Shown in pieces: positions 11,393-21,397 of a DNA stretch of 64,000 nucleotides. Under the pieces are notes generated by a model. The model ran no database searches. It was not told where the DNA came from and saw only the letters and a list, made by a program, of their open reading frames with translations. The stretch covers positions 8,749,501-8,813,500 of the forward strand of contig NC_133289.1 of the NCBI RefSeq assembly GCF_005239225.2, written 5' to 3'. How positions within the stretch are numbered: the first letter of the stretch is position 1; each line of letters starts with the position of its first letter. The position numbers and the translations under genes are program-made. Source of the DNA: Populus alba. Its lineage: Eukaryota; Streptophyta; Magnoliopsida; Malpighiales; Salicaceae.

Positions 11393-11640
11393 TTTATAAA
11401 AAAAATATAAAAAAAAATAAGATTTAAAAGTGTTTGGTCTTTCTGCAAAGTTATACCCAAAAGTCTTAGGTTTGGCTGTAACGTTTGACCTAAAAGTAAT
11501 ATTTATAATATTAATAATAACATTAAACTTGCACGATCCAAGTTTAAGTGGGTTTGGCTACAATACCAAACCAATAGCCCTAGATGTAGGTCTGGCTGCA
11601 AGGTTGTGTCATAAAAAGTGTGATAATTAAATAGATAAAT
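11393..11640. repeat. Direct repeat A bounding a repeat complex
   Basis: Shares an ordered set of sequences with 12893-13140: GGTCTTTCT..AAAG.TATACCC, AAAAG.CTT, AATAATATTTATAATATTAA, AAGTTTAAGTG.GT.TGGCT, GTTGTGTC. The pair is about 1.5 kb apart in the same orientation. Similar words (TTTGGCTG, CCAAGAGC) also occur in the 65-bp array near 2.0-2.7 kb, suggesting a common family. Confidence 0.75.
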
Positions 11641-12892
11641 TAAAAAAAAAAAACTAATGAAAAAAAAGAAAAAAAAAATATGAATTAATTGTGCTAACCC
11701 TTCAAAGCTGGTTAACTTATCAAACCTTGAATTCGTGTTATGAAAATTTGATAACTAAATAGAAAAAAAATTGATGGGTTACTCAGAATTAATTGGGCTA
11801 ACTTGTCAAAACCTGGAATCCGTGTTATGAAAGTTTGATAACTGAATAGAAAAAAAAAATTAAACATTAACAAACTAAATTAAATGAAAAAAATTAATTA
11901 AAAAGAAAAAAAAAAACCAGGACAAATAAAAGACATCAGTCTTTTCACTGTGGATTGCACAATCAAAGGCATAAAAACAAACAAAAGAAAAAAAAATTCT
12001 TTAATTAGCCAAACCTAAGAGAACTAAATAGAAAAAAATGCATCAACCAATAACTAAATAGAAAAAAAATTTCATATTAATGAACTAAATTAAATAAAAA
12101 AAATTAATTAAAAAAAATAACATAAAAAAAAACTTATAAGAAGAAAAAAAACTAATGAAGAAAAAGAAAAAAAAATCTAAATTAACTGGGTTAACCCGTC
12201 AAAACCTAAAATCCGTGTCCATGAAAGTTTGATAACTAAATAGAAAAAACATTTAATATCAAAAAAACTAAATAAAAAAATTAACTAAAAAAAAAAAGAA
12301 GAAGAAGAAGAAAAAGGCATTAGCCTTTTCACCATGGACTGCACTGTGGCAATCTATAATGAAAGACATAAGAAGAAAAAAAACAATTAAAGGTATTAGC
12401 TTTTTAACTGTGGATCGCATACAATATTAAAAGAAGAAATTGAAAAAAAAAAACTAATGAGAAAAAATAAATCTGAATCAATTGGGTGAACTCGTCAAAT
12501 CAAGTTAACCCATCAAAACTGTGATTTGTGTCATGAAAGTGTGATAACTAAATAGAAAAAAGATTTAATATTAATGAACTAAATTTAAAGAAAAAGATTA
12601 ATTGAAAAGGAAAAGGCAAAGAGAAAAAAACCTACAGGAAGAAAAAAAACTAATGAAGAAAAAAGAAAAAAAAATAAATCAACTAGGTTAAACCATCAAA
12701 CATGGGTTCTATGTCATGAAAGCTTGATAATTAAACAGAAAAAATATAATATTAAGAAACTATAGACAAAAAAAAAACAAACTAAAAGCATAAACTTTTT
12801 CACTGTGGATTGCACCGTGCAGTTCACAGTTAAAAGGCTTAAAAAGGAAAAGAAAAGGGGGGGATGACATACATTACAGGTTACTTTTTTTT
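11641..12892. repeat. Internal diverged tandem repeats
   Basis: Repeated, in order, are a GGGTTAACCCGTCAAAACCT-type line, ATCCGTGTTATGAAAGTTTG, ATAACTAAATAGAAAAA, TTAATGAACTAAATTAAA and TTTTCACTGTGGATTGCAC. At least four to five partial units are seen. The first lines resemble the array at 42.4-43.4 kb. No coding capacity. Confidence 0.7.
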
Positions 12893-13140
12893 TCTTGCAT
12901 AAAAAATATATAAAAAAAGGCTAAGATTGAAGAGTGTTAGGTCTTTCTATAAAGATATACCCAAAAGCCTTGAGTCTAGCTGCAACGCTTGACCCAAGAA
13001 TAATATTTATAATATTAACAATAATATTAAACTTACATGATTTAAGTTTAAGTGAGTCTGGCTGTAATACTGGATCCAAGAGCATTGGATGTGAGTTTGG
13101 CTATAAAGTTGTGTCAATTTTATCTCTGAAAAGATAAACA
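12893..13140. repeat. Direct repeat B bounding a repeat complex
   Basis: Partner of the copy at 11393-11640 in the same orientation. This copy includes CTGGATCCAAGAGCATTGG, which is altered in the other. The two may be LTR-like ends of a non-coding element or simply two units of a larger tandem array; no TG..CA ends or target duplication could be fixed. Confidence 0.7.
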
Positions 13141-14326
13141 AAATGTAAATAGAAGATAAAAAGAATGCTCTAATACTAAGATAAAAAAAAAGAAAAGATA
13201 AAACAAGATGAATAAAAATTAAATAAAAGATAAACAAGTACATGGTATTAGTATACCTTATAATGATTGATCTTAAGATATGTTCTTGTGTTACTAAATT
13301 TTAAAACATAATATAAAAACATAGAGCATATAAATTTTTAATGTGAATAAAAAGGTAAGTTTAATAGTGATGATCCTCTATCAAATATAAAATATACTTA
13401 AATTTGTAGAAATTTAAACAGAATTTAAATAGGAGATTCAATGGCACAACTATATGTAAACATGAAATTTTATACAGTTAATAAAAAAAATACATCCTTT
13501 TTTTAAAGGGACACAATTATATTTCAGATGACACAACTTTATTTTAAATGGATTTTTAACAGGCAAAACTTTTGATTTAAGAGTTTTTAACTTGCATAAA
13601 TTTCCATTCACTCTAACAAGCACTTGGATGTATTATTTTTTTAACACAATTGTATACAGGAAATCGTGAATGTGTATAGTATTTTTTTTATTTGAGAATA
13701 AAACTATCCTTTGATTAACTTATGTATTAATCAAGATTAAGTCCCTTCTTGAATAATTTTAAGTACACACATCTTATAGCTGAGAGGGAGAGATAAATAT
13801 TACATATGTATCAATAATTGTTTTTCATATGAATTTTTATGTACAATGTCAGCCTTTTCTATTCAAAAACATTTATTGTTTTAATAATAGGATAATGCCT
13901 TTTGTTTTCTTAAAAAAAAAATATTTACTCCATCACTTTCCTATGCGTGTCTATTTTTATTATTGTGTAATTAAATAAAAAATATTAAAAAAATAAAATT
14001 GTTAAATTCAATCAGATCACATGTTTTACGAGTTAATTCATATTTATCTAAAATATTATTATCTAAATATTTAAAAAACAATGTTAGAATATTGTTGATT
14101 TAATAATTTTTTAAGTTAAATTGAATTTCAAATTAATCAGATCACACTTTAATTCACTTAATCAAATGGTTTACATAAAGATCAACTTCAACCGTATTTA
14201 GTTTAAAACATTGGCCATAGAAGGGCATAACTCAAAAATCTTCCGTTTTAATTGAAATTGATTAAAATATTAACAACATTTTTTTATCCCTGTCTTTTAA
14301 TTTTTATATTGTATCTTTTTTGTAGT
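13141..14326. other. Intergenic, no gene seen
   Basis: Very AT-rich; lies just upstream of the duplicated PADRE block. No coding, tRNA or transposon signal recognised. Confidence 0.5.
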
Positions 14327-14599
14327 TTTTCTTTCTTCTCTTTGGTAATAATTCTAGTGGTGCCATGTGGCTTCTTCGCACAAGGCCGAAACAAAAACAA
14401 AGGACAAAAATCAGCACCATTTTCAAGCCTAAATAATGACCAAAATAGAAAAACAAATGCGTGTTTTTGTTCCAGCTTCCAGCTGGGCAGCCTCTTTCTC
14501 TCTGTTCCCCACAACTCCAGTCAACACATAATACTCTTCTTTTACACTCTTTTGACCGTCCACTCTTTTACTTGACTCCTCCTCCCTTCTCCACTCTTC

Positions 14600-14600
<1 letters not shown>

Positions 14601-14636
<36 letters not shown>
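14601..14636. repeat. (TC)10(TA)8 microsatellite before PADRE gene A
   Basis: About 105-140 bp upstream of the ATG. The TA part (CTATATATATAT..TAGG) could serve as the TATA element. Unit B has a longer version at 19234-19282, one of the few promoter differences between the copies. Confidence 0.9.
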
Positions 14637-14741
14637 GGCTCCTTCCCCCCTATCCAATGACCTAAGAAATTAACCAGAAAGAAACACCAACACAATTGCT
14701 AGCGCTAGCTGTTCTTGCAAGCTGATCAAACTTGAAATAAT

Positions 14742-15245
14742 ATGGGAAACTACACTTCTTGCTGTTCTGTTGGTACCCTCTCAAGAAAACCTAAGGCTGC
14801 AAAACTTATAAATTCTCAGGGAAACTTAAGGCAAGTAACTCTCCCAGTAAAAGCTGCAGAGCTCATGCTTGAAGAACCTGGCCATGTCATCGCTCCAGTA
14901 GATGAGCTGAAGCAAAGGAGTCGTACAATAGCCATGCGAGCTGACGATGAGCTTCTGCCTGGAAAGGTATACCTGTCAGTTCCTTTAGGCAAGGTAAACT
15001 GTAAAATTTCTGCATCGGAGTTGGAAATCATTGAGTCTACCATAGCTGCTTGTGCGAAAAGGTCGAGCAAGAAGAGAAGTGGTGCTAAGGTTTTGCCTGA
15101 TATGGCCGTGGACTTGAGGGAGGAGAAGGGATCAGAGAGTGGGGTTAAGGTCTTGGAAGGAAATGATACGAGCTCTACCAGTTACCGGTTAGTGAATTAC
15201 AGGCAGTGGACTCTGGCGTTGGAGCCGATACTGGAGGAGTTTTGA
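14742..15245 (+). CDS. PADRE (DUF4228) protein, copy A
   Basis: Intronless 167-residue gene. The N terminus MGNYTSCC has Gly2 followed by Cys7/Cys8, the pattern for N-myristoylation plus S-acylation, so plasma-membrane attachment is predicted. The body shows the PADRE/DUF4228 hallmarks: a basic AAKLINSQGNLRQV strand, PVKAAELMLEEPGHVI, a ...LKQRSRTIAMRADDELLPG segment with GKVYLSVPLGK, then an acidic, low-complexity tail and a closing YRQWTLALEPILEEF. The family is plant-specific and named for pathogen and abiotic stress responses; its biochemical role is unknown. The start is supported by the lipid-modification motif and by identity with copy B. The two proteins differ at eight residues: S9A, G11A, T33S, T62I, G83S, C87S, S145C and L164P (A to B). 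Confidence 0.92.
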   Translation: MGNYTSCCSVGTLSRKPKAAKLINSQGNLRQVTLPVKAAELMLEEPGHVIAPVDELKQRSRTIAMRADDELLPGKVYLSVPLGKVNCKISASELEIIESTIAACAKRSSKKRSGAKVLPDMAVDLREEKGSESGVKVLEGNDTSSTSYRLVNYRQWTLALEPILEEF

Positions 15246-15609
15246 CCACAGATGAACCTTTTTTCTTTTTAGCTAAGGTTTAGAGTTTTTTTTTGATACA
15301 TTGTTGTACACTTGAGATGCAAAGGTGGAGGGTTACTCAGTTAGGAAAATAAGAAACATGTGCATATGGTTTTCTATGAAAAATTGATAAATTGTACACA
15401 AGAGTTGCACAAATATTAGCGGCCGTCGTTGATGAAATTGACACAGAAAAAGATCATCATTGCTAAATATTCTTAGCAGTTCCTCAACAACTGCTTTCAA
15501 TTCATTGCAGCTTTTCAATGATCCCCAGTTGGGTACTGTTAGAACACAGACCTGACGAAGATTTCAATCTTGTCCTTTCTTTTCCTATAAACTTCTTTAA
15601 TGTGTAAAA

Positions 15610-16310
15610 TATTAGCTATTTGACTATTGCTATGTTATGGGTTAATTGTTTTTTTTTAATAAAAAAAAATTATATATACATAAAAATTATGGATAAATTA
15701 GAATAATTTTTTAAAAAATTAAATACATAGAAAATAACTAAAAAATAAATATTATTTAAAAGAGGTTTATAAACAAAATAAAAAAGAAAAGAGATGTTAT
15801 TTTAAAAAAATAAAAAAACATGTTAAAAAAAAAATCAATTTTTTTTAAAAGAGACAAAGCGTTGTTATGCCTCATGTCACAATTATATGCATGTATAATT
15901 TCAAAAGAGGTGTTATTTCAAATTTCTTCGTTAAAACTTAATTTAGTGAGCCACATGTCACAATTCTGAGAAGCCTCTGAATGACTAGTTAATGGAATTA
16001 TCCATGTGAATCAAGGATTAAACATATCAGATTTATACAAGGTCGACAATAGTACAAGGACCTGATTGCGTTTCTTAGAATAAATAGGCCCAATGTGCCA
16101 AAACTGAAATTGTTGAGGGATGAAAGATGCCATTAAACCGAATCTTAACGCACCTCATCAGACCCGCTCACCTTTGTTAAGCGTGAAGTGCACCTCTTCC
16201 GATGTGGAAATTTTCTCCAATTTCATACGCTGCCACGTCGTGTTGTAAGTTCCTTGGATTGAAAATGTTGTCAGCCAACCTGGCAGAGTTGACTGAGCCA
16301 GGGTCTTGAA
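15610..16310. other. Segment present in unit A only
   Basis: About 700 bp between the 3'UTR and the AGCATTGGATAGCGCCAAC block. In unit B the corresponding interval (20250-20380) is only about 130 bp of unrelated sequence. Non-coding and AT-rich except for 16140-16300. Either an insertion in A or a deletion/replacement in B. Confidence 0.6.
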
Positions 16311-16419
16311 GCATTGGATAGCGCCAACTGGCAACAACTACACATCTAAATGGATATGGATGAGAGAAGAAGACGACAGTGGGTGTAAGGGCCAGATAGA
16401 AGAGGTATTACAATCGAGC

Positions 16420-17352
16420 TGGCGTAGCAGGTAGAACCCGATTAACCTAACTAATTTGAATTTGTTAAAAAATTGATTGGTTCAACGACTCAATTAAACT
16501 CGATCAACCTGTGATCTGGGTGACCTGGGTGAGACCCTGATGAGATTCGATGTCTTTTTTTTTTTTTTTTTTTTTTTCAAATATGAGATTTAAAACCCAT
16601 TAATATACATACTATATGTTCCCATGAATTTTTTTTTCATGTGAAATAAAAAACCTTTTGGTTTAAATACTTTAACTTAAAAGGATAACATAATATTTTT
16701 TTAATGTGGAATTTGAAACCCATCGTTAGTAAACCCAAGAAAAAAACTATGTTTTTTCAATGTGGGATTTAAAAACCATAGTATATATACTTTATGTTTC
16801 CAAGAAAAAAATTATATTTTTTTAATGTGGGATAAAAAACTTTTTTTTTATTTAAATATTTAAATTTAAAAACTTAACATAATATCTTTTTAATGTGGGA
16901 TAAAAAACTTTTTAAAATATTCTTTTAAACTTCATTATTTATAATATGTATAACCTATATTTACATGGATTTTTTTCTTAATTTTTTTATATAAAATATT
17001 AAAACTTTAATTTTTTTTTTAATTTTTTCAGATTGATTTGAATTGACCTATAAAACCTGAAATCCAATTTCTTAATAGGATCAACCCCCAAACTAGATAT
17101 AATAACCATACCAGATGGTATTAAAAGTAAATATTAGCTAAGAGTTATCCACATGAATTTTGTTTTGTCAACCTTGCTGCAATCTATCATATATGAAGGG
17201 AAGGAATATCCATGTCATTTCAGCTTCTTTGTTTTTAAAAATATAATTTAAAAAATTCACAATAAAAAACATGTTAATAATATTTGTATATATTTTTTTT
17301 ATGTTTAAAAAGATTTTAACCTGGCTCATAGTAGAGCATAGACAACTATCTA
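16420..17352. repeat. T-rich dispersed repeat, copy in unit A
   Basis: Starts with an ACCCGATTAACC / GATCAACCTGTGA.CTGGGTGACC head. It continues as repeated TTTTTTCAATGTGGGATTT and AAACCCATTAGTATATATAC lines and ends with AAAACCTGAAATCC and CCATACCAGATGGTATTA. The same layout occurs in unit B and, inverted, at 26220-26640, so it is a dispersed family, not unique to the duplication. Confidence 0.65.
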
Positions 17353-18462
17353 GTAAACAAAAACACTAAAATTATAGGCATTTTCACTGTACACATAAAA
17401 AATTCACTATTTACTATAATAGTGTGATTTTTTTTCCCTTTCTATAAAAAAACAAAGGCCTTGGTATTAGGGGTATTTCTTTTTACATGACCCATTAGTT
17501 ATTAAAGGTTTGATCGATGGTACATTTCTTTTGAGTTTTTTTTTTTTTAATAAATATGGTGAAATGATCTAATTACTTTCTCTAAATAAATAAAAATTAA
17601 AATCAGTAAAGAGGGGTATTTTTATCTTTTTATTTTTTAAATACAATAAAATAACAAATTTATCCTTGAAATAAAAAAAATAAACCATATATCCAAGGGC
17701 CTTTTGATCTTTTTACTAGTTTTTTTTTTTTGTTATTAACATACTCCTAAGAAGCAATTTCATCTTTTACTAAAGGTGAATTATTATTGTAATGGAAAAA
17801 GCATCTTACGCATGCAAAGGAGGTGCATATGCTTTCTAGGTAGTGCGTGTAGTGCCTTCTAGTAGTAAAAAATACATTTTTCATGTTGTTGTAAACACCG
17901 CTGCATTCTCTTATTGTTAATGCGATATGTGTTAGCGATGGTTGGACAATTTATTATTAGTGGAGCTTATTCTTTTTTAATTTGGTTTTTATTCTTATGG
18001 TTTTATTATTATTTTATTAAATTTATTTTTCTTTTCAATTTTACCCTCCAATAAAAAGAATTTGTGGTTGCCTTTTAATTTATTTTTTTTATTTTGATTT
18101 TTATCCTTATTATTTTAATTTTAATTTTTTATTTTGAATCCTTTTTTGTAGTTGCTTTTTTTTTCCCTTGATTTTATACCTTAGCATTTTTGGTCTAATA
18201 ATCTGACGTGTTTTCAAAAAAATCCATTATTTAATGGACATAACCCCATCAAATCTAATTTCAAATGGACCAAAATCAAACGAAGACAATTTCAACTTTT
18301 TTAATCTCAAACACTTGAAATTCGAAGAAGCTAGCTTATTTAACCACTCAGGGCTATAAATCAAGCCGTAGTGTTTTTTATATTTTTTAAAAATATATTT
18401 GCAATACCTTACATATCATTTTTTTTTTAAAAAAAGTTTAAGCTAACCAGTGACGTGGTTTA
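17353..18462. other. Spacer between duplication units, no gene
   Basis: AT-rich non-coding DNA. A line around 17805-17890 (GCATGCAAAGGAGGTGCATATGC..) looks repeat-like but was not resolved. Confidence 0.5.
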
Positions 18463-18870
18463 GAGCATCTTTAATGGAGAAGCTAAATGGAAAGCCAAAA
18501 AATAAAAAACTAATATTTTAGCTTTTCTTTTGCTTGTTTTACACACTTCAAAGGGAAAACCAAACAAAATGTTAAAATGCATTTTCTCTCCCACAAATAC
18601 TATTTGTACATATCTCTTTAAAGAGCCAAAACCAACAAAGTGGGGCCACTAAAAAAAATAAACCAATTAAATATAGCTATATGAAAAAAAAAATAATATC
18701 AAACTTATTAAAAAATAATAAAACACTTGTTTCTTCCACTGTAATATAAATAACTCTTCAAATGATTTTTTTTATTGGAATAGATATAATTAAAAAAATT
18801 ATATTTATATTATTCAAAATACTATTTTATCAATTTAGCTTTTCAAAATAATATTTTGCATCGAGGATGC
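18463..18870. mobile_element. MITE-like element between the PADRE copies
   Basis: Left end TAGAGCATCTTTAATGGAGAAGCTAAA, split here as AGAGCATCTTTAATG plus GAGAAGCTAAA; right end reads, inverted, AAAGCATCCTCGATG and then AAAAGCTAAA. About 400 bp, AT-rich and non-coding. The GAGCATCTTCAATGGAG-type end is common in plant MITEs. Target duplication not resolved. Confidence 0.5.
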
Positions 18871-19230
18871 TTTCAGGGTGCAATGCAAAGTCAGTATTTA
18901 TAAGTTAACGTTGAAGTTTGAATATCATTTTTCAATAATTTATGTGGTAATTACAAGGAGGACTTTTCTTTCTTCTCTTTGGTAATAATTCTAGTGGTGC
19001 CATGTGGCTTCTTCGCACAAGGCCGAAACAAAAACAAAGGACAAAAATCTGCACCATTTTCACGCCTAAATAATGACCAAAATAGAAAAACAAATGCGTG
19101 TTTTTGTTCCACCTGCCAGCTGGGCAGCCTCTTTCTCTCTGTTCCCCACAACTCCCGTCAACACATAATACTCTACTTTTACACTCTTTTGACCGTCCAC
19201 TCTCTTACTTGACTCCTCCTCCCTTCTCCA

Positions 19231-19233
<3 letters not shown>

Positions 19234-19282
<49 letters not shown>
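19234..19282. repeat. (TC)n(TA)n microsatellite before PADRE gene B
   Basis: TC run 19234-19260 followed by TA run 19261-19282; longer than in unit A (36 bp). Confidence 0.9.
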
Positions 19283-19387
19283 GGCTCCTTCCCCCCTGTC
19301 CAATGACATTAGAAATTAACCAGAAAAAAACACCAACACAATTGCTAGCGCTAGCTGTTCTTGCAAGCTGATCAAACTTGAAATAAT

Positions 19388-19891
19388 ATGGGAAACTACA
19401 CTTCTTGCTGTGCTGTTGCTACCCTCTCAAGAAAACCTAAGGCTGCAAAACTTATAAACTCTCAGGGAAACTTAAGGCAAGTAAGTCTCCCAGTAAAAGC
19501 TGCAGAGCTCATGCTTGAAGAACCTGGCCATGTCATCGCTCCAGTAGATGAGCTGAAGCAAAGGAGTCGTATAATAGCCATGCGAGCTGACGATGAGCTT
19601 CTGCCTGGAAAGGTATACCTGTCAGTTCCTTTAAGCAAGGTAAACAGTAAAATTTCTGCATCGGAGTTGGAAATCATTGAGTCTACCATAGCTGCTTGTG
19701 CGAAAAGGTCGAGCAAGAAGAGAAGTGGTGCTAAGGTTTTGCCTGATATGGCCGTGGACTTGAGGGAGGAGAAGGGATCAGAGAGTGGGGTTAAGGTCTT
19801 GGAAGGAAATGATACGAGCTGTACCAGTTACCGGTTGGTGAATTATAGGCAGTGGACTCTGGCGTTGGAGCCGATACCGGAGGAGTTTTGA
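19388..19891 (+). CDS. PADRE (DUF4228) protein, copy B
   Basis: Intronless, 167 residues, with the same lipidation-type start (MGNYTSCC) and full PADRE body as copy A. By eye, the two 504-bp reading frames differ at 11 positions, eight changing the amino acid and three silent (AAT/AAC, TTA/TTG, TAC/TAT). No stop or frameshift, so both copies can encode protein. Promoter and 3'UTR are also nearly identical, so both may share stress-type regulation, apart from the microsatellite length. Function as for copy A, unknown in detail. Confidence 0.92.
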   Translation: MGNYTSCCAVATLSRKPKAAKLINSQGNLRQVSLPVKAAELMLEEPGHVIAPVDELKQRSRIIAMRADDELLPGKVYLSVPLSKVNSKISASELEIIESTIAACAKRSSKKRSGAKVLPDMAVDLREEKGSESGVKVLEGNDTSCTSYRLVNYRQWTLALEPIPEEF

Positions 19892-20489
19892 CCACAGATG
19901 AACCTTTTTCTTTTTAGCTAAGGTTTAGAGTTTTTTTTTGATACATTGTTGTACACTTGAGATGCAAAGGTGGAGGGTTACTCAGTTAGGAAAATAAGAA
20001 ACATGTGCATATGGTTTTCTATGAAAAATTGATAAATTGTACACAAGAGTTGCACAAATATTAGCGGCCGTCGTTGATGAAATTGACACAGAAAAAGATC
20101 ATCATTGCTAAATATTCTTAGCAGTTCCTCAACAACTGCTTTCAATTCATTGCAGCTTTTCAATGATCCCCAGTTGGGTACTGTTAGAACACAGACCTGA
20201 CGAAGATTTCAATCTTGTCCTTTCCTTTCCTATAAACTTCTTTAATTTGACTTCCTCGTCTCATAAATACGTCGGCAGTGAAGGCGTGAGTTGAACTTTA
20301 AGCGCGTGAGGGAAGGCTTCGATGGCTTAAAAAACTCTCTAAATCATGTTTAAGAATTTATTTAAATGTTTCATCTGGAAGCATTGGATAGCACCAACAG
20401 GCAACAACTACATCTAAATGGATATCGATGAGAGACGAAGATGATAGTGGGTGTAAGGGCCAAATGGCATAGTTAATAAATTCAAATAG

Positions 20490-21397
20490 GCATGATTGTT
20501 GATCTAGGACTCGGTCGATCTGACCGGTCTTGGTTTGTTAAAAGATCGGTTAGTATAACGATCCGGTCAAACCTGATCAACCTGTGACACGGGCGATCCA
20601 AATGAGACCCGGGCAAGACCTGGTGTCTCTTTTTTTTTTTTTTTTTTTTTTCAAATATAAGATTTGAAATCCATCAGTATATATACTCTATGTTTCAAAA
20701 AAAAAATTATGTTTTTTCAATGTAGAATAGAAAATATTTTGGTTTAAATACTTCAACTTAAAAGGATAATATAATATTTTTTTTAATGTGGTATATTCCC
20801 AAGAAAAAAGCTATGTTTTTTTCAATATGAGATTTGAAACCCATTAGTATATATACTCTATATTCTCAAGAAAAAAGTTATGTTTTTTCAATGTGGAATA
20901 ATGTTTTTTTTTTTTAATACTTTAACTTGAAAGCTTAACATGATATCTTTTTAATGTGGGATAAAAAACTTTTAAAAATATTCTTTTTAAACTTCATTAT
21001 TTACAATATGTATAACCTATATTTACATGGATTTTTTCATATAAAACATTAAAACTTTAATTTTTTTAAAAAAAGTTTCTGGGTTAACCCATGAAACCCG
21101 AAACTCGATCATTTGACCGAGTCTAACCCCGAATCAGGTTTAATAACTATGCCAGATGGTATTAGGAGTTAATATGAGCTAAGAGTTATCCACGTGACTT
21201 TTGTTTTGTCAAATTGGCTTGGTGTTGCAATCTATCGAATATAAAGGGAAGGAATATCCATGTCTTCTTTGTTTTTATGTTTTAAAAATATTTTTTTAAA
21301 AAATTCATGCTAGAAAACATGTTAATAATATTTGTATATTTTTTTTTTATGTTTAAGAAGATTTTAACCTGACTTATAGTAGAGCATAGATAACTGT
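20490..21397. repeat. T-rich dispersed repeat, copy in unit B
   Basis: Counterpart of 16420-17352, more diverged than the gene part. Head reads GATCCGGTCAAACCTGATCAACC; tail reads AACCCGAAACTCGATC and CTATGCCAGATGGTATTA. Confidence 0.65.

Larger units (their letters stand above)
14327..17352. repeat. Segmental duplication, unit A
   Basis: Sequence from TTTTCTTTCTTCTCTTTGG (14327) to GAGCATAGACAACTAT (about 17352) recurs at 18964-21397 in the same orientation. Near identity holds from promoter through 3'UTR (14327-15600). Unit A then has about 700 bp (15610-16310) that unit B lacks. Similarity resumes at AGCATTGGATAGCGCCAAC and runs through the T-rich repeat to the end. Confidence 0.9.
18964..21397. 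repeat. Segmental duplication, unit B
   Basis: Partner of 14327-17352 (offset about 4640 bp in the gene part and about 4070 bp after the unit-A-only segment). Its right end abuts the degraded Ty3/gypsy remnant. About 1.6 kb separates the two units. Confidence 0.9.

Noticed and set aside
14252..14575. A 107-codon frame just upstream of PADRE gene A.
   Set aside because: It lies in promoter/5'UTR sequence; the matching frame in unit B is shorter and differs, so it is not conserved as protein.
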